64,000 nt of DNA from Piscinibacter sp. XHJ-5 (GCF_029855045.1 NZ_CP123228.1:1612001-1676000); one strand, 5' to 3'. Numbered from the stretch's first letter, positions 20,649-29,631 are shown. Program-made: numbers and translations. The notes: generated by a model from the letters alone, not told the origin.

Positions 20649-21713
20649 TCAGTCGGCGCAGATCCGCCACAACCTCTCGACCTGGGCTACGCAGGCCTCA
20701 CCGGCCGGGCGATGGGACAACTCGGACGCGACAAGTCTTTCGTGCAGATTCTGCAGATATCGGCTTAGATCGTTGCGCACTAGGCGGTGGTATCGCGGGT
20801 CCAGCGGTCGGTCGATCGGCGCACCGAGACCAACGGCCTTGGCATTCAGCACGGCTGCGGCTTCTTCCATGTCGGTGGCCGGAGCCAGCAGACTCTCGCC
20901 GGTTGCGATGAGATTGCGGATAGACCGCAATCTCTGGCGTTCGAGATGGTCGGATTCCGGATCGAGTTCGTCCAGCAGGTTGGCGATGTGCGCATGCAGT
21001 TCGACCCTGGCCAGGGAAGAGCGCGCCTCGCGGACACGGGCGTTGAGATCAAGCGCTCCCTGCACGGCGGTGACTTGGTCCTTCGCTTCCTTGGCAATGG
21101 CGTAGACCCAGCTGGTGACGAACGCGATGACCAGCGCTACGGCAGCCAGCAACCAGGCGAAGAGCGTGCCCCAGCGATTCAGGTCTTCCTGGATCTTGTC
21201 CGGCGAGCCCGCCAAGGCACTCGCCTGGTCCGAAGGAGAAGCCGCCGCCGCCGCGGTGTTGCACTCCAGGACGAGGACGCCGCCTGCCGCTGCGCTTCCT
21301 GCCGACGCGGCTGTCCCCGAGGCTGACGGCCTCGCCACGCAATCGAGACTGACCCGGCCGGCATTTGCGGCACGCGCGGGCACCGGTTTCGTGCGGGGAT
21401 CCAAAGATCGAAGCACGTCCGGCATGGCCGGCCACTGCAAGACGCTGAACACCAGCATGACCCACGCCAAGGCGGCAAACACGCGCCAGCGCAAGCGGCG
21501 CGGCGACCCGAGAGCGGCGATGTAGTGCTCCTCCTTGCGCAACATCCACAGCAGCGCGGCACATGCCGCTGACACAGCAACCCAGGCGCGGGGCCACCAC
21601 AGTCCGGCGACCAAGGGGCCAACGAGCCAATCGACGACAGCGATGCAGATCAGCACCAGCAGGATCGGAATCCCGACGCCCGTCGCTCCTCCTTTGTCCG
21701 CCCAGCTGGCCAT
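20649..21713 (-). CDS. Four-pass membrane protein of the signalling operon
   Basis: 354 residues. Hydrophobic segments at about 14-36, 42-58, 77-94 and 182-206 surround an extracytosolic region of about 85 residues with two cysteines (Cys125, Cys151) that could form a disulfide. The last 148 residues are cytosolic and helical (ELHAHIANLLDELDPESDHL), with coiled-coil character. I do not recognise the family. I chose ATG 21713 because its A is shared with the TGA of the receiver gene (TGATG); a start at 21740 would overlap by 28 bases. As the last gene, behind a stand-alone receiver, it is a candidate output or effector acting at the membrane (inference). Confidence 0.75.
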   Translation of the reverse strand: MASWADKGGATGVGIPILLVLICIAVVDWLVGPLVAGLWWPRAWVAVSAACAALLWMLRKEEHYIAALGSPRRLRWRVFAALAWVMLVFSVLQWPAMPDVLRSLDPRTKPVPARAANAGRVSLDCVARPSASGTAASAGSAAAGGVLVLECNTAAAAASPSDQASALAGSPDKIQEDLNRWGTLFAWLLAAVALVIAFVTSWVYAIAKEAKDQVTAVQGALDLNARVREARSSLARVELHAHIANLLDELDPESDHLERQRLRSIRNLIATGESLLAPATDMEEAAAVLNAKAVGLGAPIDRPLDPRYHRLVRNDLSRYLQNLHERLVASELSHRPAGEACVAQVERLWRICAD

Positions 21714-22219
21714 CACGGGGCCGCTCCACCGGCAGGACATCTCATGGGTCCCCAGAGCTTGTCGACGCTAGACAGCGCGGCGGCCATCTGTGAAGGCATC
21801 ATCTTGGTCTTGTCGAGGATGAACGCGCGACTCCCGCTGAATTCCTGATTCGCCGCCAGCGTGTGATCGCAGTAAAACCCCGGGATGTTGGCGATGTAGC
21901 AGTGGATCGGTCTGCCCGGCTCGCGGTGCGCGCCCGCTTTTTCCCACAGCCACTGACCCAGTGCCTGACCCTGATTGTTCACCCTGGTGGCAATACCCTG
22001 GTAGTAGCCGAGCAGCTGTGGGGGAATGTGATGCGGCAGCAGGAGGTCGATGAGAACGAGGTCGAACCCGTCGCCCGGCGGCCCGCTGAAAGATGCCTCG
22101 AGGACCTGGAGTGCCTGGTCCAGCCGAGTAATGCCTTTGACGCTGTGTCCCGCATCCCGCAATTTGATGCGGTGATTCATAAGCACATGTTCTTCGTCGT
22201 CGATCATCAGGATCTTCAT
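21713..22219 (-). CDS. Stand-alone receiver-domain protein
   Basis: 168 residues. MKILMIDDEEHVLMN gives the acidic pair Asp7/Asp8; LVLIDLLLP gives the phospho-acceptor Asp58; ILDKTKM gives Lys137. Between strand 3 and the later strands there is an insertion of about 40 residues (62-105: HHIPPQLLGYYQG and following), so it is not a minimal CheY-like protein. It has no DNA-binding domain. It probably receives phosphate from one or both kinases encoded just upstream. Its gene begins 27 bases after the second kinase and is coupled to the membrane-protein gene. Confidence 0.8.
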   Translation of the reverse strand: MKILMIDDEEHVLMNHRIKLRDAGHSVKGITRLDQALQVLEASFSGPPGDGFDLVLIDLLLPHHIPPQLLGYYQGIATRVNNQGQALGQWLWEKAGAHREPGRPIHCYIANIPGFYCDHTLAANQEFSGSRAFILDKTKMMPSQMAAALSSVDKLWGPMRCPAGGAAP

Positions 22220-22246
22220 GGAGGACCTTCCTGAGAAGAAGTCGAT

Positions 22247-24868
22247 TCAGTACGACCTCGGCGCCTGCTGAGCGATGGGCCAGTGGAGAGTGGCCACGAC
22301 CTCGTGCAGCCCGCCGGACAGTGGCCGGCTGCGCAGGTCCACCTCTCCGCGCACTTCCCGGCACAACATCCGAACCAAGGTGAGGCCCACCTGCGCCTTC
22401 AACGATCGAGGCAGGGAAGCAATTGAAGGACGGTCGTTGATATCAAACTCGCGCGAGGTCGGTGCCTCGAGCTCCGACCCCGGGTTGGTGACGCACACCA
22501 ACAGGCGCGGCGCGCCCGGATCGGCGCTGATGCTGCACGCGATCGTATTGCCGGAGACGTCCGCATAGCGAAATGCGTTGTCGATCAGGACCCGTATGGC
22601 CCTACCGAGCCGCACCGCATCGACACCCTCGAGGTCGGTTTCGTGCCGCATGTGCCAGCGAAGCCTCTCGCTGGACCTGGAGCGAAAGCTGCCGTATTCG
22701 TCCAGCAGGCGCCAGAACGTCGGCGTGGTGGCGGCCTTGTCCTCGTATTCGGCGAAGCCCAGCCATTGGAGAAACTGGGTCGACAGGGAGAGGCCGTCTT
22801 CGAGAACGAACATCATGTCGGCGACGGCCTGTCCCGCCTCCGCGGGCGTCAATGCATTCGCGAAGGTGTCAGTCTTTGCCTTTGCCCAGGTGATGTTGGC
22901 CCGCATCTCGTGCATGACCAGGCCGTCCCAAATCTTGCGGTTCTCTTCGCTGCGCAAGCGCTCGAGGTAAGGCAGGGCAACGTCGATGACGCGATTCACT
23001 GCGTGCACGCGCCGGCGGGTGAATTCATGAGCTCGATCGGAACGAATGACCAGCACGCCAAGCAGCTGCATCGCCGACATGACGGGAATGGCCACGATCG
23101 TCTTGACGGACTCCTGTAGCCATTGCGTACAGGCTGCCATCCGCTCCGGCGTGCATTGGGGTATCGACAGCCAGTCTTCCTCGCGGAGCCTATCGGCGTC
23201 CGGCAAGTCTTCGGTGTTCGGCACGAACACCGGCACCGCTGCCTCGCCGGCCTTCGTCTGCAGGGCCTTCCTGGCACACCGGACAACGACGAAGCGCTCC
23301 TGGTCGAGCGAAAACGAGAATCCGGACATCATCCCATTCGTCTCGCAGCTCACGTCGAGCACCTGGTGAACTGCGTCGAAGCGGACGTACATCGCCGAAC
23401 GGTGACCGACGATTTTTGAAGTGACCCCGCCATGCGTATCGAGGCCCACCACGTGGACCGCCATCTTCACCAGTTCCTTTTCAATGTCGGGGCCGTCGCT
23501 GAGCTTGCCAAGCCCTTCGTGAAAGCTCAGCAAATGCAGCGCGCGTGCCTGCTCGAAGCGCTCTCCCTCGAGAACACGAGACTCGCCGAAGTAGCGCAAC
23601 GCGGACAGGAGCGATTTTTCTACCGCGCGCACGTGTCTGTCCTCGATCGGTTCGCTGTTGCCCCGATCCAGCACGAACATGCCCCTGACGTTCTGCAAGA
23701 TGTCGCCGCTGCGCCCCTGTAGCTTCTCGGTCTCGCGGTCGTTGAGGAACACCGGCACCTCCAGGCGATTTTTGATCCCTGTGTCGTCCACGTACCGTGA
23801 CCAGAATTCGTCGTTTCTGTGGGACGCCTGGGGTTCGACGTTGCGCAGCTTGTAGACCAGGCTGGACGTCCCAGCGCTGATCACTCCCAGGTAGTCGCGG
23901 TAGAACTCCTCGAGCTCCTCTCGCTCTTCTGCGTCGATCTCGCGCGAGGCGGGGAGGGGCAGCCGGTTCGGATCGTCGGGCCAACGGGCGATCAGCTCGA
24001 ACGACGGGCCGGCGACAAGCCCCGGAACCTCCGTAAGGTGGTAGTAGCGCGCACGCGCGAACCCGGCTTGGCTCATCAACTCGATGATTCCGTCGACCGA
24101 GCGGCCGAACATCTCGATGCCGCCGCTCGCTTCGGGAAGCGAGTGACCCAGCTGGAAATAGCGAGCATCCTTCGGCCAAGGCCCTTTCGTGTGATGCGGA
24201 ATGAGCTGGGTAACGTACTGCACAGGGCCGAACTTTTCGGGGTCCCCCGGCGCCGTGCCGAACATGCTGTGACGCGTGGGCCTTCCTTGGTTCAGGTCCT
24301 GGATTTGCTGCTCGGAATACACCAGCTCGGGCCTGTTCAGGCCAAGGCGCCAGCCTGCCGACTTCTCGATCGGTACGAGATCGGCCTTGAGGTATCGAAT
24401 GGCAAGGTGTTCCTCCAAGCCCGGAGGGGGAGGATGCACCAGGTTGTTGAGCTTAGAAAGCAGGGCGGGCTGCGGGCGCTCGATCAGGGCGGCCAGCTGC
24501 TGAGCGGTGAAGGGCTTGATCAACGTCCGGTGTTCCAGCTCCGGATAGTCCCGGTAGACGTCGGCCACGCGAAGCTCGTCCTGGCGGCTCCAGCTCACGA
24601 GGATCGTCATCGAGACCTTAGTGGACAGCCTTTCGTAGATGTCCCTGCTGCTGCCCTCGTGCCAGTCGAGCACCAGCACGTGCGGGGGGTCCCGCAGCAG
24701 CTTGGAAAGCACCTCGCCGTTCTCGTGGAGAACGTCGTGCAGCGGCAGATACTCCAGATCGCACTTGAGGCGGATCTGCAGGTTGTCAAACAGCCAATTC
24801 GTTCGCACCTGCTCGTAGGCGGCATGGCTGTCGTCTATCCAGAGAATGCGGCGCTGGCTGTGAGTCAA
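22247..24868 (-). CDS. Receiver - GAF-like - histidine kinase protein with degenerate ATPase
   Basis: 873 residues. An N-terminal receiver-like domain (1-130) has Asp12/Asp13, Asp68 and Lys118. Two GAF-like regions follow (about 245-430 and 455-635). A dimerisation helix with HEMR (His653) precedes a kinase-type ATPase domain: the N-box is there (IDNAFRYAD, Asn764), but the G1 box reads VTNPGSEL instead of D-x-G-x-G and the G2 box is poor (AQVGLTLVR). It may be a weak or pseudo-kinase. I chose the TTG at 24868 because GGAGG lies 9 bases upstream and TTGA overlaps the previous stop; a GTG at 24898 is the alternative. Signal unknown; no membrane segment. Confidence 0.8.
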   Translation of the reverse strand: MTHSQRRILWIDDSHAAYEQVRTNWLFDNLQIRLKCDLEYLPLHDVLHENGEVLSKLLRDPPHVLVLDWHEGSSRDIYERLSTKVSMTILVSWSRQDELRVADVYRDYPELEHRTLIKPFTAQQLAALIERPQPALLSKLNNLVHPPPPGLEEHLAIRYLKADLVPIEKSAGWRLGLNRPELVYSEQQIQDLNQGRPTRHSMFGTAPGDPEKFGPVQYVTQLIPHHTKGPWPKDARYFQLGHSLPEASGGIEMFGRSVDGIIELMSQAGFARARYYHLTEVPGLVAGPSFELIARWPDDPNRLPLPASREIDAEEREELEEFYRDYLGVISAGTSSLVYKLRNVEPQASHRNDEFWSRYVDDTGIKNRLEVPVFLNDRETEKLQGRSGDILQNVRGMFVLDRGNSEPIEDRHVRAVEKSLLSALRYFGESRVLEGERFEQARALHLLSFHEGLGKLSDGPDIEKELVKMAVHVVGLDTHGGVTSKIVGHRSAMYVRFDAVHQVLDVSCETNGMMSGFSFSLDQERFVVVRCARKALQTKAGEAAVPVFVPNTEDLPDADRLREEDWLSIPQCTPERMAACTQWLQESVKTIVAIPVMSAMQLLGVLVIRSDRAHEFTRRRVHAVNRVIDVALPYLERLRSEENRKIWDGLVMHEMRANITWAKAKTDTFANALTPAEAGQAVADMMFVLEDGLSLSTQFLQWLGFAEYEDKAATTPTFWRLLDEYGSFRSRSSERLRWHMRHETDLEGVDAVRLGRAIRVLIDNAFRYADVSGNTIACSISADPGAPRLLVCVTNPGSELEAPTSREFDINDRPSIASLPRSLKAQVGLTLVRMLCREVRGEVDLRSRPLSGGLHEVVATLHWPIAQQAPRSY

Positions 24869-27102
24869 GGTGTGGGTCCTCCGGATTGACGACCCCACGC
24901 CAACGGAAGCCGCAGCTCGAAGATGGTTCCGGACCAGCGCCGGTTAGATGTGAGCAGCAGCTCGCCACCGGCGGCCTTGGCCAGCGTCGCCGAGATGTAT
25001 AGCCCCATGCCGAATCCACTCTCGCCACTGGAGGTGTGCCGCGGCCGGAACAGGTGACGTTCTTCCTCCGGTGTCATGCCGACGCCTTGATCGCTGACGC
25101 GGATCACGAGCGGATGCTTGACGTCGTCCTTGTCGACGAACACGCGCACCTCGATCCGGGCCCAGCGGCGACGCATGCAGAACTTGGTAGCGTTATCCAC
25201 CAGGTTGACCAGGGGCTGCTCGATGACTTCCGGAGGCAGGTAGGCCGTCAGGCCGGCCGGTGGCAGATGGACGACGACGGTCACCTCGCGTCGGCTGATG
25301 AATTGCCAGATGAAGGTGTCCATCAGCGTCCGGATCCGGTCGCGCAGATTGACTTGGGCAATCCGTTCCGGACGGATGTTGTACAGGCCGCTGTTGATCA
25401 GGTGCTTGGCCTTGAGCCCCTGTGCCCACCAATCGACGGCCACCTCCGGCGTCCACGGTCGCGGCGACTCGAAGGCCTGCATGAGAGGGCGCAGTTCATG
25501 CAGAGTCGCGGAATGGACGCGTCCTTGCGTCGCGAAGGCAGCTTCCTCGGTGAGTCGGTCCTCGGCCCGCTCGAGGGCCAGCAGGTCCAGCCACCACGCC
25601 TGCAGGTGCCGCCACTGCCTGCTGCCGAAGTCGATCTCCACCTTCGCAGCGCCGAAGATCAGCAGGACATCGTCGACGACCCGGCTCTGCGATTCGAACA
25701 GCGGCAGGGCGAGCGCGTATTGCGCGTCGGACGGCCAGACGCCGCGCAGCGCACCCATGTCGTGCCTGTCCTGGCCATGTGGCTCGCCGTCCTGCTCGAC
25801 ATCCGAGATCAGTGACTGGCCCAAGCGCGGCAGAGCTTCTTCCAGCTCCTGGTCGACAGGAAGGCCTGACACCCCGTGCCTGGCGATGATCGCGTAGCCG
25901 GGCCGGAAGCAACGCAACCAGAGACCGGCGACGGCATTCACCTGCCGGCAAACCTCTGCCAGCCAGTTCCCGCCACGTTCGCTGATCGAGGTGCGCCGCG
26001 CATCGGGTTGCATTCCCCAATAGGGCGCAGGACTCAGCAGATCAAGCCGCAGGCTCGGCAGCTCGCCCTTGGTCAGCCACAGATGTGCCCACTCGAAGCG
26101 AATCGGCTTTGGAATGAAGCCGAAGCCCAGACGGTGCGCGGTCTCGGGTGCCTCGACTTCTGGCAAGCCCGAGACGATGGCGACCAAGCGGCCTTTGCGG
26201 TGTCGCTTGATCAGGCTCAGCATCTCCGCTCGTACCTGCCGCGCGCCGACCGAATGGTCGAGAAGGATGTGGGTGATCTGGCTGCCGTTACGGGCCAGTA
26301 GGTCCGCGGCGTGCGTGGCGTTGTCCGCGGCCCACGCAGCGGCGCCGAATTCATGCAGCCAAGCCAGCAGGTCCCGGCTAAAGCTCTTGTCGTCGTCCAT
26401 CAGCAGGACACCACAGCCCTTCCACGGGTTCTCCGGGTGAGCGCGCGATGAAGAGGCGCTTTCCTTGTGCCGCAACGCGCCGGCCTCGGCGAAACGGAGG
26501 TACGGCGTGAGCGCGAATGGTTCGCCGACCTCGTGCGGACCCCGGCCCTGTTGCCGCTCCAGGTCTGCCAGCATCTGCAGAACGGACAGCTCGATCTTGC
26601 ACCGCTGCGCATCGACATCGATGACCTTGACGTGTAGCTTCGTTCCCAACGGAAGGAGTTCGACGACGCCTTTGATTCGTCCGTCAGGGACCTCGGACAG
26701 ATTCAGGAACCCCTCCATGAGGGAGTCGCCAAGGCGAACGATGACGTCGCGGGCGCCTGCGATCTGAGCGACCTCCCCGTCGAGCACCCGTCCAATCGCC
26801 GGATGATCCGGATGCGAGCGCTCCCATGGATTCCTCGCTGCAGTGGCCCAGAGGACGGATGCAAACCAGTGCCCGATCGCGTTGCCCTGCTTCGCCTCGG
26901 TGGAAAGGTCGTAGATGAACAGGCGCTCGACCTGGTCGCCCACAAGCCAGCGGTCCTGCTCAGGCGGCCAATGGGGGCGCATGACCCGCGCGAGGCGAAT
27001 GCCCTGCACCGGTTCGACCAGTTCGATGTCGACGAAATTGACGTGGATGCTGCGCACGCGGCCCGAGGCAAAGCGCTGCTCGAAGTTTAGTTTTTCGATC
27101 AT
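24865..27102 (-). CDS. S1/OB-fold - receiver - GAF-like - histidine kinase protein
   Basis: 745 residues, first gene of the signalling operon. Residues 104-175 read like an S1 RNA-binding domain (GRVLDGEVAQI, GFLNLSEVP, GTKLHVKVIDVDAQRCKIEL); residues 12-75 may be a second, diverged copy. A receiver domain (231-340) has Asp236-238, Asp282 and Lys332. A GAF-like region (378-510) leads to a helix with HELRP (His535) and a complete HATPase domain: Asn637, DQGVGM at 671-676, and GESGFGMGL. No membrane segment, so it should sense something in the cytosol, perhaps RNA. ATG 27102 is preceded by GGGAG. An S1 domain on a histidine kinase is unusual and I know no named family with this order. Confidence 0.8.
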   Translation of the reverse strand: MIEKLNFEQRFASGRVRSIHVNFVDIELVEPVQGIRLARVMRPHWPPEQDRWLVGDQVERLFIYDLSTEAKQGNAIGHWFASVLWATAARNPWERSHPDHPAIGRVLDGEVAQIAGARDVIVRLGDSLMEGFLNLSEVPDGRIKGVVELLPLGTKLHVKVIDVDAQRCKIELSVLQMLADLERQQGRGPHEVGEPFALTPYLRFAEAGALRHKESASSSRAHPENPWKGCGVLLMDDDKSFSRDLLAWLHEFGAAAWAADNATHAADLLARNGSQITHILLDHSVGARQVRAEMLSLIKRHRKGRLVAIVSGLPEVEAPETAHRLGFGFIPKPIRFEWAHLWLTKGELPSLRLDLLSPAPYWGMQPDARRTSISERGGNWLAEVCRQVNAVAGLWLRCFRPGYAIIARHGVSGLPVDQELEEALPRLGQSLISDVEQDGEPHGQDRHDMGALRGVWPSDAQYALALPLFESQSRVVDDVLLIFGAAKVEIDFGSRQWRHLQAWWLDLLALERAEDRLTEEAAFATQGRVHSATLHELRPLMQAFESPRPWTPEVAVDWWAQGLKAKHLINSGLYNIRPERIAQVNLRDRIRTLMDTFIWQFISRREVTVVVHLPPAGLTAYLPPEVIEQPLVNLVDNATKFCMRRRWARIEVRVFVDKDDVKHPLVIRVSDQGVGMTPEEERHLFRPRHTSSGESGFGMGLYISATLAKAAGGELLLTSNRRWSGTIFELRLPLAWGRQSGGPTP

Positions 27103-27597
27103 GCTTTGCCGTCTCCCAGCGGGTGCGCCGGCCCACGGAGTCAGTCTTCGCTTGGCAGCGATGCGTTGGACGCAGCCTCCCACCGCGGGGTGCGAGACAC
27201 GGTATCACTGCACGCCGCCGTTTGGCAAGCCATTCCAGCCGCCGCGACCCACAAGCGAGAGGATGCGTTATGCCGCAGGCCGGGCACTACTACCGCGTAG
27301 CGGGGACCCGCATAAGCGGCGTAGCCTGCGGCAGGACGCGATGGATTTCGCTGCGAGCCTCATCGCCCTGTCCGCGACCTTTTGACTGGCGCATTGCGAT
27401 CAGGCGCAAGGTTGGCAAAGGGATGAGATAGCCTGAAGCTGCCTGTCGCGACTGACCGCTCCTGGGCCCGACCCCGGCCGCTGAGGTGACGGCGGTTGAT
27501 GACAGCTCGTTCAGCGGAAGCAGTCTCCCGGTTGGATCGCCGCGTTGCGGATCGCCAATCCTGTACGCCGGCATGGCACGCGCCACTTTCAAGTCCA
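27103..27597. other. Gap of about 495 bases upstream of the signalling operon
   Basis: It lies between the first kinase gene (start 27102) and the broken NYN gene (end 27598), both on the minus strand. It should contain the promoter of the signalling operon. It holds a long-range inverted repeat (27265-27339). No RNA gene or protein frame stands out. Confidence 0.4.
27265..27339. repeat. Long hairpin with 10-bp perfect stem
   Basis: TGCCGCAGGC (27271-27280) and GCCTGCGGCA (27324-27333) are perfect inverted arms 43 bases apart; the outer GCGT (27265-27268) and ACGC (27336-27339) also pair. The loop has inner self-complementary parts (CCGCGTAGCGGGG, CCCGCATAAGCGG). It could be a structured RNA leader, an att-like site or a relic of an element. 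It lies about 160 bases upstream of the kinase start. Confidence 0.5.
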
Positions 27598-28267
27598 CTA
27601 ACCCGCGTAGCGCGCGATGCAGCCGCCGCACATCCACTCCCCGTCGTCGTAGATGCCGCCCGTCATGTCCACCCTCTGGTGGCACCAGCCGCAGTCTTGA
27701 AGCCAGGCGTCCTCTCCTTGGAAACGCCGGAATAATCCTGCTTCGCGAGTCGCATCGCGGTAGCCCGGTTGGCGCGACGGCAACAGCGTGGGGTCCGGCG
27801 GACTCGCGAAGCGACCGCAGTGGCTGCACCACCGCCCGCCGTGGTGCTCGATTGTGTTGGCCTTGCTGCAATGGCCGCACAAGACCCCGACCTCCTCCTC
27901 CGCGACGGACTCGACCGCAGGCACGAGATCCCCGATCGCCTCGATGCGCCTGCACTTCACGCCGTTCTTGTTGAGATGCACCACCAGCGGGTCGAAGCCC
28001 TTGTCGCGCGACAGCACGAAACACTCCGTGCTCGGTGCCGTCTCGAACACACGGGCGGCCGAGGTGGAACGCGATGTAGAAGTCCAGCGAATTGGGGCCG
28101 CTGCCCTCGACCTTGTGGAGTCGACCCGCTGGAAGCGGTGCGCCGTCGCCGGCCGACGCGCGGCCTTCGGCGGCTCCTGCTTCGCAGACAAACACGATCG
28201 CACGGCAGCTTTCACGGGTCGACAGCCTGCATTCAAACGATTGGAGAACGTTTCAATCCTCTTTCAT
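27598..28267 (-). pseudogene. Broken NYN/PIN-like protein gene with zinc ribbons
   Basis: From ATG 28267 the frame reads MKED, a TGA stop, then NVLQSFECRLSTRES and AIVFVCEAGAAEGRAS. The next pieces are VEGSGPNSLDFYIAFHLG and, in another frame, ECFVLSRDKGFDPLVVHL. These are the conserved strands of a NYN/PIN-like nuclease domain. The C-terminal part, in one frame, holds two zinc ribbons (CGHCSKAN...CSHCGRF and CGWCHQ...CGGC). One nonsense codon and at least two frameshifts make it nonfunctional unless the sequence has errors. Such domains are common in RNA processing and conflict systems. Confidence 0.55.
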
Positions 28268-28374
28268 GACGCGGCGAGATGCGTAGAAGAAAGTGGCAGT
28301 GGCGCCCGCCCGCAGCGGTGTGCGCCGGTCCTTCGGAATCTCGACCTTTGACCTTGACTTGAGGAGTGAACAGC

Positions 28375-29013
28375 ATGAAAGAACTGACGGACGTGGCGAA
28401 AGCCGATTCAAAAGACCCGAGTCGTGCCCACGTCAAGAGATCGCGACTCTTGCTGCTTCTGCCTTTGCTGCTGGTGGCTCATGGCTGTGGCGGTGGTGGC
28501 GGAGGCGGAGGCGAGACGGACCAACCGACGAGCACGCCTACAGAGACGACTTCACCTCCAGCGACAGGTACGGCTCTGCCGAGTGATCTGGTCGGCCAGT
28601 GGAAGACGACCCTGGGTTACATCCCGGCCTATTACACCGGTCTTGTTCCACTCAGCACCACCGACTTCATCGGCACGATTGCCATCACGGTGCACTTCCA
28701 GTCCAACGGCGCCTACCGATTCGACCTGAGTTCGGCCTCGCGGTATTTCGGCGCCAACTGCTTCCGCACGACGCAGTGGAGCGAGACAGGCGGGGCAAGC
28801 GTCGAAGGGGCCAACCTGACCTTCACGTCGACGCACGCCTCCAACATCATCACGGACTCCTGCGGCAAGTTCCAATACATCGACCCCGCTCCGACCGGTA
28901 CCGCAACCTACGCCCTGACACACGGGCAGGACCAGACCGGTTGGCCCATCCTGCGTCTGCGCATCGCGGGCGGCGATGACCTGGTGCTTGAAAAGTGTCG
29001 GGATTGCCGATAG
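28375..29013 (+). CDS. Putative lipoprotein, unrecognised
   Basis: 212 residues. After 25 polar residues comes a hydrophobic stretch (LLLLLPLLLVAHGC) and a cysteine followed by eight glycines, a typical lipoprotein linker. The mature part is beta-rich (TIAITVHFQSNGAYRFDLSS) with four more cysteines, two of them in the C-terminal KCRDC. I do not recognise the family. The start ATG at 28375 has GAGGAG at 28361-28366. It stands alone on the plus strand within the island. The lipobox (AHGC) is not ideal, so membrane anchoring is likely rather than certain. Confidence 0.6.
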   Translation: MKELTDVAKADSKDPSRAHVKRSRLLLLLPLLLVAHGCGGGGGGGGETDQPTSTPTETTSPPATGTALPSDLVGQWKTTLGYIPAYYTGLVPLSTTDFIGTIAITVHFQSNGAYRFDLSSASRYFGANCFRTTQWSETGGASVEGANLTFTSTHASNIITDSCGKFQYIDPAPTGTATYALTHGQDQTGWPILRLRIAGGDDLVLEKCRDCR

Positions 29014-29139
29014 ACCGCAAACACGCCAGCGTGCTCAAGGACATCCACTCGACACACCGCGCCGATCATTGCTTTGGGCCGGCCAGGCGGGTGCAGGGTG
29101 CGTGAACAGCGCATGAGTCGGCGCCAGCATCGCAGGACC

Positions 29140-29352
29140 CTACGCCAGCATCGACAGGATTTGCTGCAGGGTGTCGGGGCTGCACCGGGCAACGAAGCGC
29201 GCGAGCTCGGCCGTCTGGTCTACGGTGATGCGGGCGACGTCGTCCGGCGTGACTCGCCGGAGGAGGAACGTGCTGAACGCGCCCGAGGCGATCGCGGCGA
29301 GCGCCAGGGAGCCCACCGGACGCAGCAGGCGCTCGAGCAGCATCCTGCGCAC
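29140..29352 (-). CDS. Small hypothetical protein with one hydrophobic segment
   Basis: A GTG at 29352 opens 70 codons: RRMLLERLLRPVGSLALAAI, a possible membrane segment (SLALAAIASGAFSTFLL), then DDVARITVDQTAELARFVAR and SPDTLQQILSMLA. The frame is open further upstream to a TGA at 29452 without any ATG. The amphipathic C-terminal helix pattern looks protein-like, but I cannot name a family. It lies just inside the island near the tRNA-Asn gene. Confidence 0.4.
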   Translation of the reverse strand: MRRMLLERLLRPVGSLALAAIASGAFSTFLLRRVTPDDVARITVDQTAELARFVARCSPDTLQQILSMLA

Positions 29353-29593
29353 CGGTGCGGCTGCGCGGCGGTAGGCGTCGGCGATCAGCTCGGGAAGAGG
29401 GGGGCGTGACGGACGGGCCTGCCAGCCTTCGTCTTCGCCGCCGGATCCACGTCATCGTCGAACGCACTTTCCATGCAGGGATGTCGTTGATCTTCGCCCG
29501 GAGCGCTTGTCGCGACGACGCGGCCGCAGAGTTGGTGATCGGTCGGGTCTATGCCGACCCCGGCGCCGCCCTATGCCGAGCCCCAAACGACGA

Positions 29594-29621
29594 AGGGGCC
29601 GCGCCTCGCGACGCGACCCCT
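29594..29621 (-). terminator. Hairpin terminator after tRNA-Asn
   Basis: On the minus strand AGGGGTCGCG and CGCGGCCCCT pair (one G-T wobble) around an 8-nt loop, followed by TCGTCGTTT. It begins 11 bases beyond the tRNA 3' end, so it should end the tRNA transcript. If the island model is right, this hairpin is island DNA. Confidence 0.6.
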
Positions 29622-29631
29622 CTGGCTATCT

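Noticed and set aside
27265..27339. The long hairpin as an integron attC site
   Set aside because: The core GTTRRRY and its partner are not matched (GTTATGC breaks the rule), and no integron integrase is present.
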